64,000 nucleotides of DNA from Flavobacterium gyeonganense (GTDB taxonomy: Bacteria > Bacteroidota > Bacteroidia > Flavobacteriales > Flavobacteriaceae), in NCBI RefSeq assembly GCF_029625295.1, contig NZ_CP121112.1, positions 3,658,001 through 3,722,000 on the forward strand, given 5' to 3'. The notes under the pieces are model-generated. The model was not told the origin of the DNA. It saw only the letters and a list, made by a program, of their open reading frames with translations, and searched no databases. The position numbers and the translations under genes were made by a program. Shown here one piece after another: positions 1-9,577 of the stretch (positions are counted from its first letter, which is position 1; each line of letters begins with the position of its first letter).

Positions 1-318
1 AGTATTATATCCTTTTAATTTTCCGTTTTTTGTAAATTTTATAGTGTTTACTGCACCAATCAAAGTTGCTTTTTTGGAAAGCTTGTCCAGATAAGGAATG
101 ATCTGTTCTTTGTATGGAATCGTAACATTTAGGCCTTTTAAGTCTGGATTGTTTTTAAGTAAGCCTGTGAAATGACTAATTTCAGAAATATCAAAATTTT
201 CGTAGCTGTTGCCTGCGAAAATTTCGTCATTAAATTTTTCTGTAAAATATCCTTTTGAAAAGGAGTAGCTAATATTACGGCCTAATAAGCCAAAGCGTCT
301 TCTTAAAATATCAATCAT
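1..318 (-). CDS. aroE: Shikimate dehydrogenase, N-terminal part (runs off the window)
   Basis: Reads leftward from an ATG at 316-318 and leaves the window, so only the first 106 residues are visible. Shikimate dehydrogenase reduces 3-dehydroshikimate with NADPH in the cytoplasmic chorismate pathway. The visible part has the substrate-site S-x-S pattern ([10 protein letters not shown]), the NVTIPYK motif with the family's catalytic lysine, and GAVNTI. The start codon shares one base with the stop codon of the TPR gene upstream (TAATG), so the two are probably translated in a coupled way. Confidence 0.88.
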   Translation of the reverse strand, partial: MIDILRRRFGLLGRNISYSFSKGYFTEKFNDEIFAGNSYENFDISEISHFTGLLKNNPDLKGLNVTIPYKEQIIPYLDKLSKKATLIGAVNTIKFTKNGKLKGYNT

Positions 319-1715
319 TATTCTTTTCTATGTTTCTCAATATAATTTTTCACCATTTTTTTTGACCAGACAACAGGGAAAAGATCTTCAATCAAAATGT
401 AGTTATCAAAGTTTAAACGCAAACCATTGCTTAAATGAAACTTCGCCTTTGTATTGTCCTGAATCATAAAATACAATCCGGCCAAGCGGTATTCTATTTC
501 GTTTTCTTCCGGAAAATATTCAGAGGCTTGCAGTAATGTTTGTATGGCGCTCTCAAATTCACCTAAAAACTGAAGAATATCTACCCAAAATAACCATGTA
601 TCCAATGCATAATCTCCAAATTCTACTGCTTTTCTATAGCCAAATTCAGCTTCTTCAAAAAAGTTCATTTGTTTGTTTATAGTAGCATAACGTTTCCAGT
701 ATAAACGATTTTGATTATCTATAGCCAATGCTTTATTGACAAAAAATAATGCTTTCTGAAAATTTTTCTGGCGCACATAAAAATCAGTAATAGCAATCCA
801 TCCTTTGTCCAGAAGAGGGTCTTCGTGAACTGTTTGGTTGTAATATTTTAATGCAAGGACATTATTTCCCAGCTTTTCGTAGCATTTACCAATTCGCAAT
901 AAGGCATAAGAGGTTGCATCATCTAATTCGATGGTTCGGTTGTAGCTTTCTATTGCCTGTGCATATTTTTTAAGACGTTCGTATGCTTTTGCTTTTTCCA
1001 TGAATGCTCCCAGAAATTCTTCATCAATCAGCGTTGCATAATCGAAAGCACGAATCGCATTTTCGTATTCTTTTATCCCGTAATGCAATCGTCCAACCTG
1101 ATGCCAGGCGATTTCGCTATATGGGTTTTTGTTGATATATTCATTAAGATAAGCAATAGCTTCCTGATTCTGGTCTAAAAATTCAAAACAGTAAACTACG
1201 TTATAAAGTGCCGACTGGTCTTCTATGTCCTCTTCAAGACATTTGATGAAACTGTCTTTTGCCATCTCAAGATTATCCATAAAAAGATATTCCATTCCCA
1301 TTAAGTTATAAACGTCAGCAAAATCATCTGTATATTGCAGGGCAATTTTAAGCAATTCTACTGCTTTTTCGTGCTGGTCTCTTTTCGAACAAATATTGGC
1401 TTTCTGGATGTAAATTTCTTCGTTGTTAGGTTCAATTGCATACAACTCGTTCAAAAGCTTTTCAGCCATGTCAAGTTTGTCATCATAAACCAGCATTTCT
1501 ACTTGTACTAATTTTAAGCCTGTAGATTTTGGATGTTGGTCTAATGCAAGTTTTAAGGCTTTTTTTGCTAAATTAGCCTTACCTATATCTAAATAATGAA
1601 GAATAATTTCTTCAAATTCTTCAGAATCAAAAAAGAGTACTTTGTTGGTTTTTAACATCGACTCAAATTTGGATAGGGATAGGTTATAATCTTCTTCTTC
1701 GTTGCTTAATTGCAT
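318..1715 (-). CDS. Tetratricopeptide repeat protein
   Basis: A 465-residue protein built almost wholly of helical pairs with TPR spacing (small residues and aromatic positions recurring about every 34 residues). There is no signal peptide or membrane segment, so it is probably a cytoplasmic scaffold. TPR proteins bind other proteins; the partner cannot be told from sequence. It overlaps aroE by one base and lies downstream of the aminotransferase gene on the same strand, though the 274-base gap between those two holds a hairpin repeat. The family (TPR) is secure, the specific role unknown. Confidence 0.85.
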   Translation of the reverse strand: MQLSNEEEDYNLSLSKFESMLKTNKVLFFDSEEFEEIILHYLDIGKANLAKKALKLALDQHPKSTGLKLVQVEMLVYDDKLDMAEKLLNELYAIEPNNEEIYIQKANICSKRDQHEKAVELLKIALQYTDDFADVYNLMGMEYLFMDNLEMAKDSFIKCLEEDIEDQSALYNVVYCFEFLDQNQEAIAYLNEYINKNPYSEIAWHQVGRLHYGIKEYENAIRAFDYATLIDEEFLGAFMEKAKAYERLKKYAQAIESYNRTIELDDATSYALLRIGKCYEKLGNNVLALKYYNQTVHEDPLLDKGWIAITDFYVRQKNFQKALFFVNKALAIDNQNRLYWKRYATINKQMNFFEEAEFGYRKAVEFGDYALDTWLFWVDILQFLGEFESAIQTLLQASEYFPEENEIEYRLAGLYFMIQDNTKAKFHLSNGLRLNFDNYILIEDLFPVVWSKKMVKNYIEKHRKE

Positions 1716-1989
1716 ACTTTTTGTTTTTGAAATTAGCCTGTTATAAATTTAGGCAACCATATTATTTTGTGAGGAAAGGAAATTTATTGTTTTGAACAAT
1801 TTAATTAACAATATGGACAGAATATATGTTCTGTTTTTATTTTTAATCTTTGATTTATAAAAGATTAATGTGTTTATTATTCTGAAGTTTTTTTTTAACG
1901 GGAAGCCTTAGCCCAGATAGAAGTGGAAATCCTTTTTTGAAGCATTTTTAGCTTCAAAAAAGATTGCAACGTATAGCTGGAAATAGCTC
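1716..1989. other. Intergenic region with a hairpin repeat element
   Basis: The 274 bases between the aminotransferase and TPR genes hold no ORF worth calling. The right third is a dispersed hairpin repeat described separately. The rest is AT-rich and should include the leader of the TPR gene, but no convincing TTG-N17-19-TAnnTTTG pair was seen. Confidence 0.6.
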
Positions 1990-1990
1990 C
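1904..1990 (+). repeat. Dispersed hairpin repeat, copy 1
   Basis: A perfect 11-bp inverted repeat (TTTTTTGAAGC at 1933-1943, GCTTCAAAAAA at 1951-1961, 7-base loop) sits between conserved flanks: TTAGCCCAGAT...GG..ATCC on the left and GAT...AGCTGGAAATAGCT on the right. The same flanks, around a different stem, occur in reverse orientation near 18834-18907. Conserved flanks with a covarying stem point to a structured repeat family rather than an ordinary terminator. It abuts the 3' end of the aminotransferase gene. Confidence 0.7.
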
Positions 1991-3189
1991 TAATTAAGCT
2001 CTTCGTTATTATTCAAAATTTCATCCATAACTTCGAGAATTATGGCACATCCTTCTTTTATTTCTTCTTCAGAAATGGTTAATGGCGGTGTTATTCTAAT
2101 GGCGCATCCTTCAAATAATAGCCAGAATAAAATGAGTCCCTTGGCCTGACAGTTTAAAATGACCTGATTCGTTATTTCGGCACTTTTGGTCATGGCGGCA
2201 AGCATTAATCCTTTTCCTCTAATTTCTGTTATCAAAGGATGTACCAAAAGTGATCTGAATAGTTTTTCCTTTTCTAAAGTTTTCTGCATCAGATTAGTCT
2301 CAGTTAATTCCTTCAAAGTTGCTAAGCAGGCTGACGCAATGACAGGATGACCTCCAAAAGTTGTAATATGCCCTAATTTTGGATTCTCGGTTAAAAGATC
2401 CATTTTTTCTGCTGATGCTGTAAAAGCACCTACCGGCATTCCGCCACCCATTCCTTTTCCCATAACTACAATATCCGGAACGACATCATAATTTTGGAAA
2501 CCGAACAATTTTCCGGTGCGGCCAAAACCAGGCTGAATTTCATCTACAATCATCATAGCACCAACTTCGTCACAGCGTTTGCGTACTTTTTGCAGAAAGT
2601 TGTCTTTTGGTTCAATAAAACCAGCTCCTCCCTGAATTGTTTCAAGTAAGATTGCGGCTGTTCGTGTGGTTATTTTTTGTAAATCTTGTTCGTTGTTGAA
2701 AGTTATAAAATCAACATCAGGAAGCAAAGGACGAAAGGCTTGTTTGCGTTCTTCGAATCCCATAACACTCATAGATCCCATGGTGTTTCCGTGGTAGGCA
2801 TTGTGACATGAAATAAGCTGACTGCGGCCTGTTGTTCGTTTAGCCAGTTTAAGCGCTCCTTCGATTGCTTCAGTACCAGAGTTCACTAAATAGGTTTTGT
2901 TTAATGATTCCGGCAGGAGTGAAGCCATTAATTTGCAATATTCAACAGCCGGACTTTGAGAATATTCACCATAAACCATTACATGCGAATATTTGTCTAA
3001 CTGATCTTTTATAGCCTGATTGACCCTTGGATGCTGATGTCCAAGTGTACAGGCTGAAACACCGGCAACAAAATCTAAATATTTTTTATTACCTGTATCG
3101 TAAATATAGGAGCCTATTGCATGTGAAACTTCCATTCCGAGTGGATATGGAGAAGTCTGTGCCTGATATTTTATAAAATCTGGATTCAT
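1990..3189 (-). CDS. Class III PLP-dependent aminotransferase (acetylornithine/ornithine type)
   Basis: A 399-residue fold-type I aminotransferase. Family landmarks are visible: NSGTEAIEGALKLA near residue 105, the cofactor aspartate in MIVDEIQPGFGRTG, and the PLP lysine at residue 245 in MGKGMGGGMPVGAF. Length fits acetylornithine/ornithine/4-aminobutyrate enzymes. No arginine-pathway genes are adjacent, so the substrate is open; flavobacterial genomes often carry this paralogue next to an OstA-like gene, as here. It is separated from that upstream gene by 68 bases and is probably cotranscribed with it. Confidence 0.85.
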   Translation of the reverse strand: MNPDFIKYQAQTSPYPLGMEVSHAIGSYIYDTGNKKYLDFVAGVSACTLGHQHPRVNQAIKDQLDKYSHVMVYGEYSQSPAVEYCKLMASLLPESLNKTYLVNSGTEAIEGALKLAKRTTGRSQLISCHNAYHGNTMGSMSVMGFEERKQAFRPLLPDVDFITFNNEQDLQKITTRTAAILLETIQGGAGFIEPKDNFLQKVRKRCDEVGAMMIVDEIQPGFGRTGKLFGFQNYDVVPDIVVMGKGMGGGMPVGAFTASAEKMDLLTENPKLGHITTFGGHPVIASACLATLKELTETNLMQKTLEKEKLFRSLLVHPLITEIRGKGLMLAAMTKSAEITNQVILNCQAKGLILFWLLFEGCAIRITPPLTISEEEIKEGCAIILEVMDEILNNNEELN

Positions 3190-3257
3190 TTTTTGAGAAC
3201 TAAGATTTTGATGTTTTGATTCTTTCGGTTTGCTTAAAACCTGCTTTTTACTAAAAA

Positions 3258-4925
3258 TTATTTTTTAGCTTTTTTGTTAGTTCCTTTACTGGCTTTAGCA
3301 GCAGGTTTCTTTTTGTCGTAATTTAGTGTTTCCTTTCTGATTTTCATAGGAACATTTGGTTTGGCATCTTCTGCTTTACCTTCTTTGACTAATTTATCGT
3401 TGAGTTCGTTTTCTTCAGGAGGAAAAATATCATCCTTTGATTTTATCCTTTCGTCTCCACGCCAGACAAAACCTTTTAATTTTCGGTCATTTTCCGCCAA
3501 CTCATCTTCTGGATAGCTATCACTTTGAACATTCTTAAAAAGAGTTATGTTTTCAACTCTGTTATTCTCTATAATAAGATTGATTCTGCTGCTTACACTT
3601 TTGTCAATTCCCACAAGTTCGTTTGCTGAATTTCTTGCGTAATATATTGCTTCGGTGTTTTTTATTATATCGACATCATGTAGCTTTCCATCTCTGAATT
3701 TTCCAATGAGGTTCATACCCTTGACCTGGTTGTAACCTGTTCCAAGTGTATCTTTAGAGATTAGAAAAGTATTATTGAACACTTTAAGCGAGTCTATTTT
3801 TCGGGTTTTATTATCTCCAATTAAGTGCATGAGGTCCCCTGTGATCTGGCTCTCAGCATTCCATAAAATGGGTTTCCCTATTAGTTTCGTGAGGGCAGTT
3901 TTACTGTTTGAATGAAGTGAGTCGCATTTTCCGCTCATATCTATTTTGAAAAAGCGAACATTATTAAAAGCTCTGATAATTCTTTCGCCTTCTTTTCCGG
4001 TGACCATTAATTTTTTGCCATGAATATAGACTGAATCATTTTCGACCAGATTTATGGCAACCGCTCTTTTAGTTACAAACATTGAATCTTTTAGTTTGTA
4101 TAATTCGGCGTAATGACCTTTTACGATTCCCTTGTTTATAGAATCTGTAATTTTTACATTTCGTGTTGCTGATGCAAATTCGGTATTACGATTGTAGTAT
4201 AAACTGTCGCCCTCTATTCGCCGGTCGTCATATTTAATATATGATTTTCGCAGGAAATGGGCGAGGTTTTTCTTTGTGTCGTAAAAACCATTTTCAGTAT
4301 AGATATAATTTGTTTTACTTGTGATGGTTGATGGTCCAAATAAGTAAGAGTGCCCTGAGTTACTATAGTAATCTAAGTGATTAGATTTCATAACATATTT
4401 AGGGTTTGTAAGTACTACTTCTGTTAAAAACTGAAATTTTTTCTGTGTCACGTAATACCTTCCGGATTTACTTACCAGGGTATTATCTTTATTTACAATT
4501 GTGCCTTTAGTATTGTAAAAAACTTCCTGAACATTTCTGTCAAAATTGATGGTATCGGTTTGCAATGTTGCATCAGGAGAAGTCATAACAGCGTTTCCGG
4601 TTGCGAAAGCCTTTTTTACGTTACCACTGTATTCAGCATATTTACTATTTAAGAATAATGTATCGCCTTGTACAAGTTGCACATTACCAAAGGCTTTGAT
4701 GTAATTTTCTTTTTGAAAGAAATAGGCTTTATTGCAAGTAAGGACTACGCCATCATGATTTATTTTTACATTTCCGGTAAGCAAAAGTGCTCCCGGAATT
4801 TCTGCTTCGTTTACGTCTGAAAAATCTGAATTTTCAACTATTATTTTTTTAGGAGCCTGAGCTTGTGTATCCTGAGCAATTCCTATAACCAAACAAAAGG
4901 ATATGAAAAAGAGTAATTTCTTCAA
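3258..4925 (-). CDS. OstA-like (LptA/LptD N-terminal-like) exported protein
   Basis: A 555-residue protein with an N-terminal signal peptide (hydrophobic stretch ending near TQAQA) followed by OstA/LptA-type beta-strand repeats (for example GNVKINHDGVVLTCNKAYFF at residues 51-70). This fold forms a beta-jellyroll that carries lipopolysaccharide across the periplasm toward LptD. The C-terminus is lysine-rich and probably disordered. It lacks the large LptD barrel, so it is best seen as the periplasmic OstA-like protein of Bacteroidota. A possible -7 box (TAAATTTG on the minus strand) lies just upstream. Role in LPS transport is inferred from the family. Confidence 0.82.
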   Translation of the reverse strand: MKKLLFFISFCLVIGIAQDTQAQAPKKIIVENSDFSDVNEAEIPGALLLTGNVKINHDGVVLTCNKAYFFQKENYIKAFGNVQLVQGDTLFLNSKYAEYSGNVKKAFATGNAVMTSPDATLQTDTINFDRNVQEVFYNTKGTIVNKDNTLVSKSGRYYVTQKKFQFLTEVVLTNPKYVMKSNHLDYYSNSGHSYLFGPSTITSKTNYIYTENGFYDTKKNLAHFLRKSYIKYDDRRIEGDSLYYNRNTEFASATRNVKITDSINKGIVKGHYAELYKLKDSMFVTKRAVAINLVENDSVYIHGKKLMVTGKEGERIIRAFNNVRFFKIDMSGKCDSLHSNSKTALTKLIGKPILWNAESQITGDLMHLIGDNKTRKIDSLKVFNNTFLISKDTLGTGYNQVKGMNLIGKFRDGKLHDVDIIKNTEAIYYARNSANELVGIDKSVSSRINLIIENNRVENITLFKNVQSDSYPEDELAENDRKLKGFVWRGDERIKSKDDIFPPEENELNDKLVKEGKAEDAKPNVPMKIRKETLNYDKKKPAAKASKGTNKKAKK

Positions 4926-5023
4926 TTGATTTAATTTTTTTCAAATTTATGAAAAAGGTAGCAACCTAAGTCGATATTAAGATTTATTTATAATGGTGAA
5001 TCAATGCAATTGGTAAAAAATCG

Positions 5024-5049
5024 AAAGGCAGAGGTGTAACTCTGCCTTT
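5024..5049 (-). terminator. Rho-independent terminator of ytxJ
   Basis: A perfect 10-bp stem (AAAGGCAGAG / CTCTGCCTTT) with a 6-base loop lies 26 bases past the ytxJ stop codon. On the minus strand it is followed within three bases by a run of T residues. Confidence 0.85.
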
Positions 5050-5074
5050 GAAATGTGTCTTTAAAAAGAAGAAC

Positions 5075-5464
5075 TTAAATCTTGTTTTTTAATGCTGTAG
5101 CATCAATATCGCTGTGTGAAACATTGTAAACAGCTTTTCCATTTTTGATTAAAATCAATTGTGGTGATTCATGATATACGCCAAATTTGCTGGCAATTTC
5201 ATTAGAAATATCTCTGTGTGCAATCAAATCTAAAAAATAAGCATCAACAATATTTTCAAGATCATATTCTCTTTCAAATTGTTTTAAAGCCATTCGGCTG
5301 ATGCTGCATCTTGTGCTGTGTTTGAAAATCACGACTGGTTTTTCATGTGATATTGCTTCTACTTCCTGTAATTGAAGAATATTGGTTAATTCTGTCCAGT
5401 TTACTTTACTTTTTGAAGCTTCTGAGTTCTCTGAACTTCCGAAGATTGAATTGAAAAAACTCAT
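5075..5464 (-). CDS. ytxJ: Bacillithiol-system redox protein YtxJ
   Basis: A 129-residue thioredoxin-fold protein of the YtxJ (DUF2847) family. The signature is VIFKHSTRCSISRMALKQF with a single active-site cysteine at residue 53, where typical thioredoxins have CxxC, plus the later PQLILIKNGK strand with its cis-proline region. The family acts as a monothiol bacilliredoxin that removes bacillithiol from proteins. The first 20 residues are low-complexity and serine-rich. It has its own terminator and stands between the OstA-like gene and the divergent clpB. Confidence 0.85.
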   Translation of the reverse strand: MSFFNSIFGSSENSEASKSKVNWTELTNILQLQEVEAISHEKPVVIFKHSTRCSISRMALKQFEREYDLENIVDAYFLDLIAHRDISNEIASKFGVYHESPQLILIKNGKAVYNVSHSDIDATALKNKI

Positions 5465-5671
5465 ATTTGGCTTGTTTTATGACTTTTTGACATTGTAAAA
5501 TAGCTTAAAAACTGTTTTTAATGTCGTTTTGTCTGTTTTTTTACTGTGGAATATAATTTGTCTATTGGAATACAAAGTTAAATTATTTGAGTTAAAAATG
5601 GGACTCAATAAATGCTAACTTTAATCTTATTAAAACAACAAAGAACAATATCAATCACAAATCGAAAAAAA

Positions 5672-8275
5672 ATGAATATAAATAAATTTACTATTAAATC
5701 GCAGGAAGCCATTCAGTTGTCGCAGCAATTAGCGCAGCGAAATGGACAGCAGCAAATTGAAAACGAGCATATTTTTAAAGCCATTTTTGAAGTTGACGAA
5801 AACGTGGCACCATTTATTCTTAAAAAATTAAACGTAAATGTGCCATTGTTTCTACAGCTTCTAGATGCAACCATTCAGAGTTTTCCAAAAGTTTCCGGAG
5901 GTGAAATAATGCTTTCAAGGGATGCAAATAAAGCTTTGAATGAAGCTGAAATTATTGCGCAAAAAATGAACGACGAATACGTTTCAATCGAACATTTAAT
6001 TTTAGCCATTTTTGACTCAAAAAGTAAAGTTTCTCAAATTTTAAAAGATCAGGGCGTTACCGGAAAAGGTCTTAAAGCGGCAATTGAAGAATTACGTAAA
6101 GGGGAAAGAGTGACATCGGCTTCAGCTGAAGAAACCTATAATTCTCTTAATAAATACGCTAAAAACCTAAATGAATTAGCGCGTACGGGAAAATTAGACC
6201 CAGTTATTGGCCGTGATGAAGAAATTCGTCGTGTGTTGCAAATCTTAACTCGCAGAACCAAAAATAATCCAATGCTTATTGGTGAACCTGGGGTTGGTAA
6301 GACGGCTATCGCAGAAGGTTTAGCGCATAGAATTGTGGATGGAGACGTTCCGGAAAATCTAAAAGAAAAAATCGTTTTTTCATTAGATATGGGAGCTTTG
6401 ATTGCCGGAGCAAAATACAAAGGAGAATTTGAGGAACGTTTAAAATCGGTTGTTAAAGAAGTTACGGCTGCAGAAGGAGATATCGTATTATTTATTGACG
6501 AAATTCACACGCTTGTAGGTGCAGGTGGAGGAGAAGGCGCAATGGATGCGGCTAATATCCTGAAACCAGCTTTGGCTCGTGGAGAATTAAGAGCGATTGG
6601 TGCTACAACCTTAGATGAATATCAAAAGTATTTTGAAAAAGATAAAGCGCTTGAAAGACGTTTCCAAAAGGTTTTAATCGATGAACCAGATACAGAAAGT
6701 GCTATTTCGATTCTTCGTGGAATCAAAGAGAAATATGAAACGCATCATAAAGTCCAGATTAAAGACGAAGCGATTATTGCTGCGGTTGAGCTTTCACAAA
6801 GATATATTACGAATCGTTTTTTACCAGATAAAGCAATTGACTTAATGGACGAAGCTGCTTCTAAACTACGCATGGAAATCAATTCAAAACCAGAAGAGTT
6901 AGATGTTTTGGATCGTAAAATAATGCAGCTTGAAATTGAGATCGAAGCGATTAAACGTGAAAAAGAAGAAAGCAAACTTAAGATTTTAGGTATGGAATTG
7001 GCCAACCTGAAAGAAGAACGAAATGAAATCTATGCAAAATGGAAGCAAGAAAAAGATATCGTTGACGGAATTCAGGCTGTAAAGCATGAAATCGAAGACT
7101 TTAAATATGAAGCAGAACGTGCAGAACGTGACGGAGATTACGGAAAAGTAGCGGAGATTCGTTACGGAAAAATAAAAGAAGCACAGGAGCGTCAGGAAAA
7201 TTTGCAGAAACAATTGCAGGAATTTCAATCAGGAAATTCTTTAATCAAAGAAGAAGTAACCAGAGAAGATATTGCAGAAGTTGTAGCAAAATGGACTGGA
7301 ATTCCGGTAATGAAAATGCTTCAGACAGAAAGAGAAAAACTATTGCACTTAGAAGATGAATTGCACAAACGTGTAGTAGGTCAGGAAGAAGCTATAGAGG
7401 CAGTGAGTGATGCCGTTCGAAGAAGCCGTGCCGGTTTACAGGATATGAAAAAACCAGTTGGGACATTCTTATTCTTAGGAACAACGGGAGTTGGTAAAAC
7501 AGAATTAGCAAAAGCTTTGGCAGAATATCTTTTTGATGACGAAAATGCGATGACTCGTATCGATATGAGTGAGTATCAGGAACGCCACAGTGTGAGCCGT
7601 TTAGTGGGTGCGCCTCCAGGATATGTAGGTTACGATGAAGGTGGGCAATTGACAGAAGCGGTTCGCAGAAAACCTTATTCTGTAGTTTTGCTTGATGAGA
7701 TTGAAAAAGCACATCCTGATACTTTTAATATTTTACTGCAAGTTCTAGATGAAGGACGTTTAACAGACAATAAAGGACGTTTAGCCGATTTCAAAAACAC
7801 TATTATCATCATGACCTCTAATATGGGAAGCCAGATTATTCAGGAAAAATTCGAAAACCTAAAAGGCGGAGTGGAAGCAGCCACAGAGGCGGCGAAAAAT
7901 GAAGTTTTAGGATTATTGAAACAAACAGTTCGTCCAGAGTTTATCAACCGTATTGACGAAATAGTCATGTTTACACCACTTACAGTAGATAATATATCAA
8001 GAATTGTAAGTTTACAATTGAAAGGGGTTACCAAAATGTTGGCACAACAAGGTATTACAATGGATGCAACTCCGGAAGCAATTGCTTATTTGTCAGACAA
8101 AGGATATGATCCTCAATTTGGAGCAAGACCTGTAAAACGTGTAGTGCAGAGAGAAGTTTTAAACCAGTTATCGAAAGAAATTCTGGCTGGAAATATTACA
8201 ACGGAAAGTATTATTTTGATCGATGCTTTTGATGGTAAGCTGGTTTTTAGAAATCAGACACAACCAGTAGTGTAA
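5672..8275 (+). CDS. clpB: ATP-dependent chaperone ClpB
   Basis: ClpB/Hsp104 disaggregase, 867 residues from the ATG at 5672. An upstream in-frame ATG at 5612 would add 20 residues that lack family character, so the [14 protein letters not shown] start is preferred. The parts in order are the Clp N-terminal double repeat, the first AAA module with GEPGVGKT near residue 205 and the [12 protein letters not shown] region, the coiled-coil middle domain (about 400-520), the second AAA module with GTTGVGKT near 605, and a C-terminal small domain. It works with DnaK to resolubilise aggregated proteins. It is monocistronic, with a terminator at 8316. Confidence 0.97.
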   Translation: MNINKFTIKSQEAIQLSQQLAQRNGQQQIENEHIFKAIFEVDENVAPFILKKLNVNVPLFLQLLDATIQSFPKVSGGEIMLSRDANKALNEAEIIAQKMNDEYVSIEHLILAIFDSKSKVSQILKDQGVTGKGLKAAIEELRKGERVTSASAEETYNSLNKYAKNLNELARTGKLDPVIGRDEEIRRVLQILTRRTKNNPMLIGEPGVGKTAIAEGLAHRIVDGDVPENLKEKIVFSLDMGALIAGAKYKGEFEERLKSVVKEVTAAEGDIVLFIDEIHTLVGAGGGEGAMDAANILKPALARGELRAIGATTLDEYQKYFEKDKALERRFQKVLIDEPDTESAISILRGIKEKYETHHKVQIKDEAIIAAVELSQRYITNRFLPDKAIDLMDEAASKLRMEINSKPEELDVLDRKIMQLEIEIEAIKREKEESKLKILGMELANLKEERNEIYAKWKQEKDIVDGIQAVKHEIEDFKYEAERAERDGDYGKVAEIRYGKIKEAQERQENLQKQLQEFQSGNSLIKEEVTREDIAEVVAKWTGIPVMKMLQTEREKLLHLEDELHKRVVGQEEAIEAVSDAVRRSRAGLQDMKKPVGTFLFLGTTGVGKTELAKALAEYLFDDENAMTRIDMSEYQERHSVSRLVGAPPGYVGYDEGGQLTEAVRRKPYSVVLLDEIEKAHPDTFNILLQVLDEGRLTDNKGRLADFKNTIIIMTSNMGSQIIQEKFENLKGGVEAATEAAKNEVLGLLKQTVRPEFINRIDEIVMFTPLTVDNISRIVSLQLKGVTKMLAQQGITMDATPEAIAYLSDKGYDPQFGARPVKRVVQREVLNQLSKEILAGNITTESIILIDAFDGKLVFRNQTQPVV

Positions 8276-8315
8276 TCAGGTATAAATGTAGAAATAAATA
8301 GATAATATTATAATT

Positions 8316-8345
8316 ACACCGGCACAAATGCTGGTGTTTTTTTTG
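8316..8345 (+). terminator. Rho-independent terminator of clpB
   Basis: Stem ACACCGGCA / TGCTGGTGT (nine pairs, one G-T) with a 4-base loop, then a run of eight or more T residues, about 40 bases after the clpB stop. Confidence 0.85.
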
Positions 8346-8443
8346 GGGTAATCCGTGAATAATGAAAGATTATTAAAAAGTATTATAAAATAATAGACAC
8401 TATTAATTGTCAAATTTACATTAATATTAAAAATTAGATTATT

Positions 8444-8563
8444 ATGAACAATATATTTAGAGGATTGCTAGCCGGTTATGGGGCAAAAAAATTAGGAGGA
8501 GGGTGTTTCGGTACCATAATCGTTTTTATAATTCTTTGGTTTTTGTTGGGTCAGTGCAGTTAA
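8444..8563 (+). CDS. Small one-TM protein, 39 residues
   Basis: ATG at 8444 to TAA at 8561-8563. The peptide has a glycine-rich basic head (GAKKLGGGCFG) followed by one hydrophobic segment (about residues 22-35) and ends in GQCS. The composition and membrane segment look like a real small membrane protein, and short proteins with a GAKKLGGG-type head are familiar from flavobacterial genomes (recalled, not searched). It is isolated between clpB and the DUF808 gene. The function is unknown. Confidence 0.55.
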   Translation: MNNIFRGLLAGYGAKKLGGGCFGTIIVFIILWFLLGQCS

Positions 8564-8644
8564 AATTAAATTCCGAATTCTTTAAAATGATTTAGGATAA
8601 AAGTAGTAGATTCGCGCCACTAACATTAAAAAAAGCAAAATATA

Positions 8645-9526
8645 ATGGCATCAGGTTTTTTCGTACTATTAGACGATATAGCAGCAATTATGGACGATGT
8701 TGCTGTAATGAGTAAGGTTGCAGCAAAGAAAACAGCAGGGATTTTAGGGGATGATTTAGCGGTAAATGCCGAGAAAGCTTCAGGGTTTGCTTCATCCAGA
8801 GAGCTTCCGGTACTGTGGGCAATTAGCAAAGGATCTTTACTTAATAAAATAATTATTCTTCCAATAGCGTTTTTATTGAGTGCTTTTATGCCGGATGCTA
8901 TTATTGTAATTTTAGTTCTGGGTGGATTATTCCTCGCTTACGAAGGAGCCGAAAAAATATATGAATTTGTGTTTCCTCATCCGCATGAAGAGTCAGAAGG
9001 AATAACTGAAAAGACTTATTCTGAAGAACAAATTCTTGAGATGGAAAAAGGAAAAGTAAAATCAGCCATTATTACTGATTTTATATTGTCTGTAGAAATT
9101 GTAATTATCGCTTTGGGAACCGTAATCGGAAAGCCAATTATTCAGCAAATCATTGTAACGTCAATAATTGCCTTGGTTGCTACTATTGGAGTTTATGGAA
9201 TTGTAGCTCTTATTGTAAGAATGGATGAAGCTGGATACAAGCTTATTAAGTTTAGTAAAAATGAAAAAAGTATTTCAAAATTTATTGGTAATATACTTGT
9301 AAAAGCACTTCCGTTAGTTATTAAAGGTTTAACCGTTGTCGGTACTATTGCTTTACTTTTAGTTGCAGGTGGTATTTTTGTACACTATATTCCATTTTTC
9401 CATCATTTATCTGAAGAAATTAAACTTCCTTCTATAGTAAAAGAATTTGTGACTGGTCTTGTTTTAGGCTGTGTTGTTTTGGTAATTGTAAATTTGTTTA
9501 AAAAGATTTTCAAAAAGAAACAGTAA
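8645..9526 (+). CDS. DUF808 family membrane protein
   Basis: A 293-residue protein beginning with the family's typical MASGFFVLLDDIAAIMDDVA and continuing with SKVAAKKTAGILGDDLAVNA. Several hydrophobic segments follow (about 70-105, 140-160, 168-190, 220-250 and 265-285), so it is an inner-membrane protein related to E. coli YedI. No biochemical role is established for the family. It ends 15 bases before a bidirectional terminator shared with pheT. Confidence 0.88.
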   Translation: MASGFFVLLDDIAAIMDDVAVMSKVAAKKTAGILGDDLAVNAEKASGFASSRELPVLWAISKGSLLNKIIILPIAFLLSAFMPDAIIVILVLGGLFLAYEGAEKIYEFVFPHPHEESEGITEKTYSEEQILEMEKGKVKSAIITDFILSVEIVIIALGTVIGKPIIQQIIVTSIIALVATIGVYGIVALIVRMDEAGYKLIKFSKNEKSISKFIGNILVKALPLVIKGLTVVGTIALLLVAGGIFVHYIPFFHHLSEEIKLPSIVKEFVTGLVLGCVVLVIVNLFKKIFKKKQ

Positions 9527-9540
9527 TTACAATCATATAA

Positions 9541-9571
9541 AAAAAACACCAGCAAACGCTGGTGTTTTTTT
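9541..9571. terminator. Bidirectional terminator between DUF808 gene and pheT
   Basis: Perfect 13-bp stem: A-tract plus ACACCAGC at 9541-9553 pairs with GCTGGTGT plus T-tract at 9558-9570, with a 4-base loop. The A and T runs on each side let it serve both converging genes. Confidence 0.92.
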
Positions 9572-9577
9572 ATGAAA

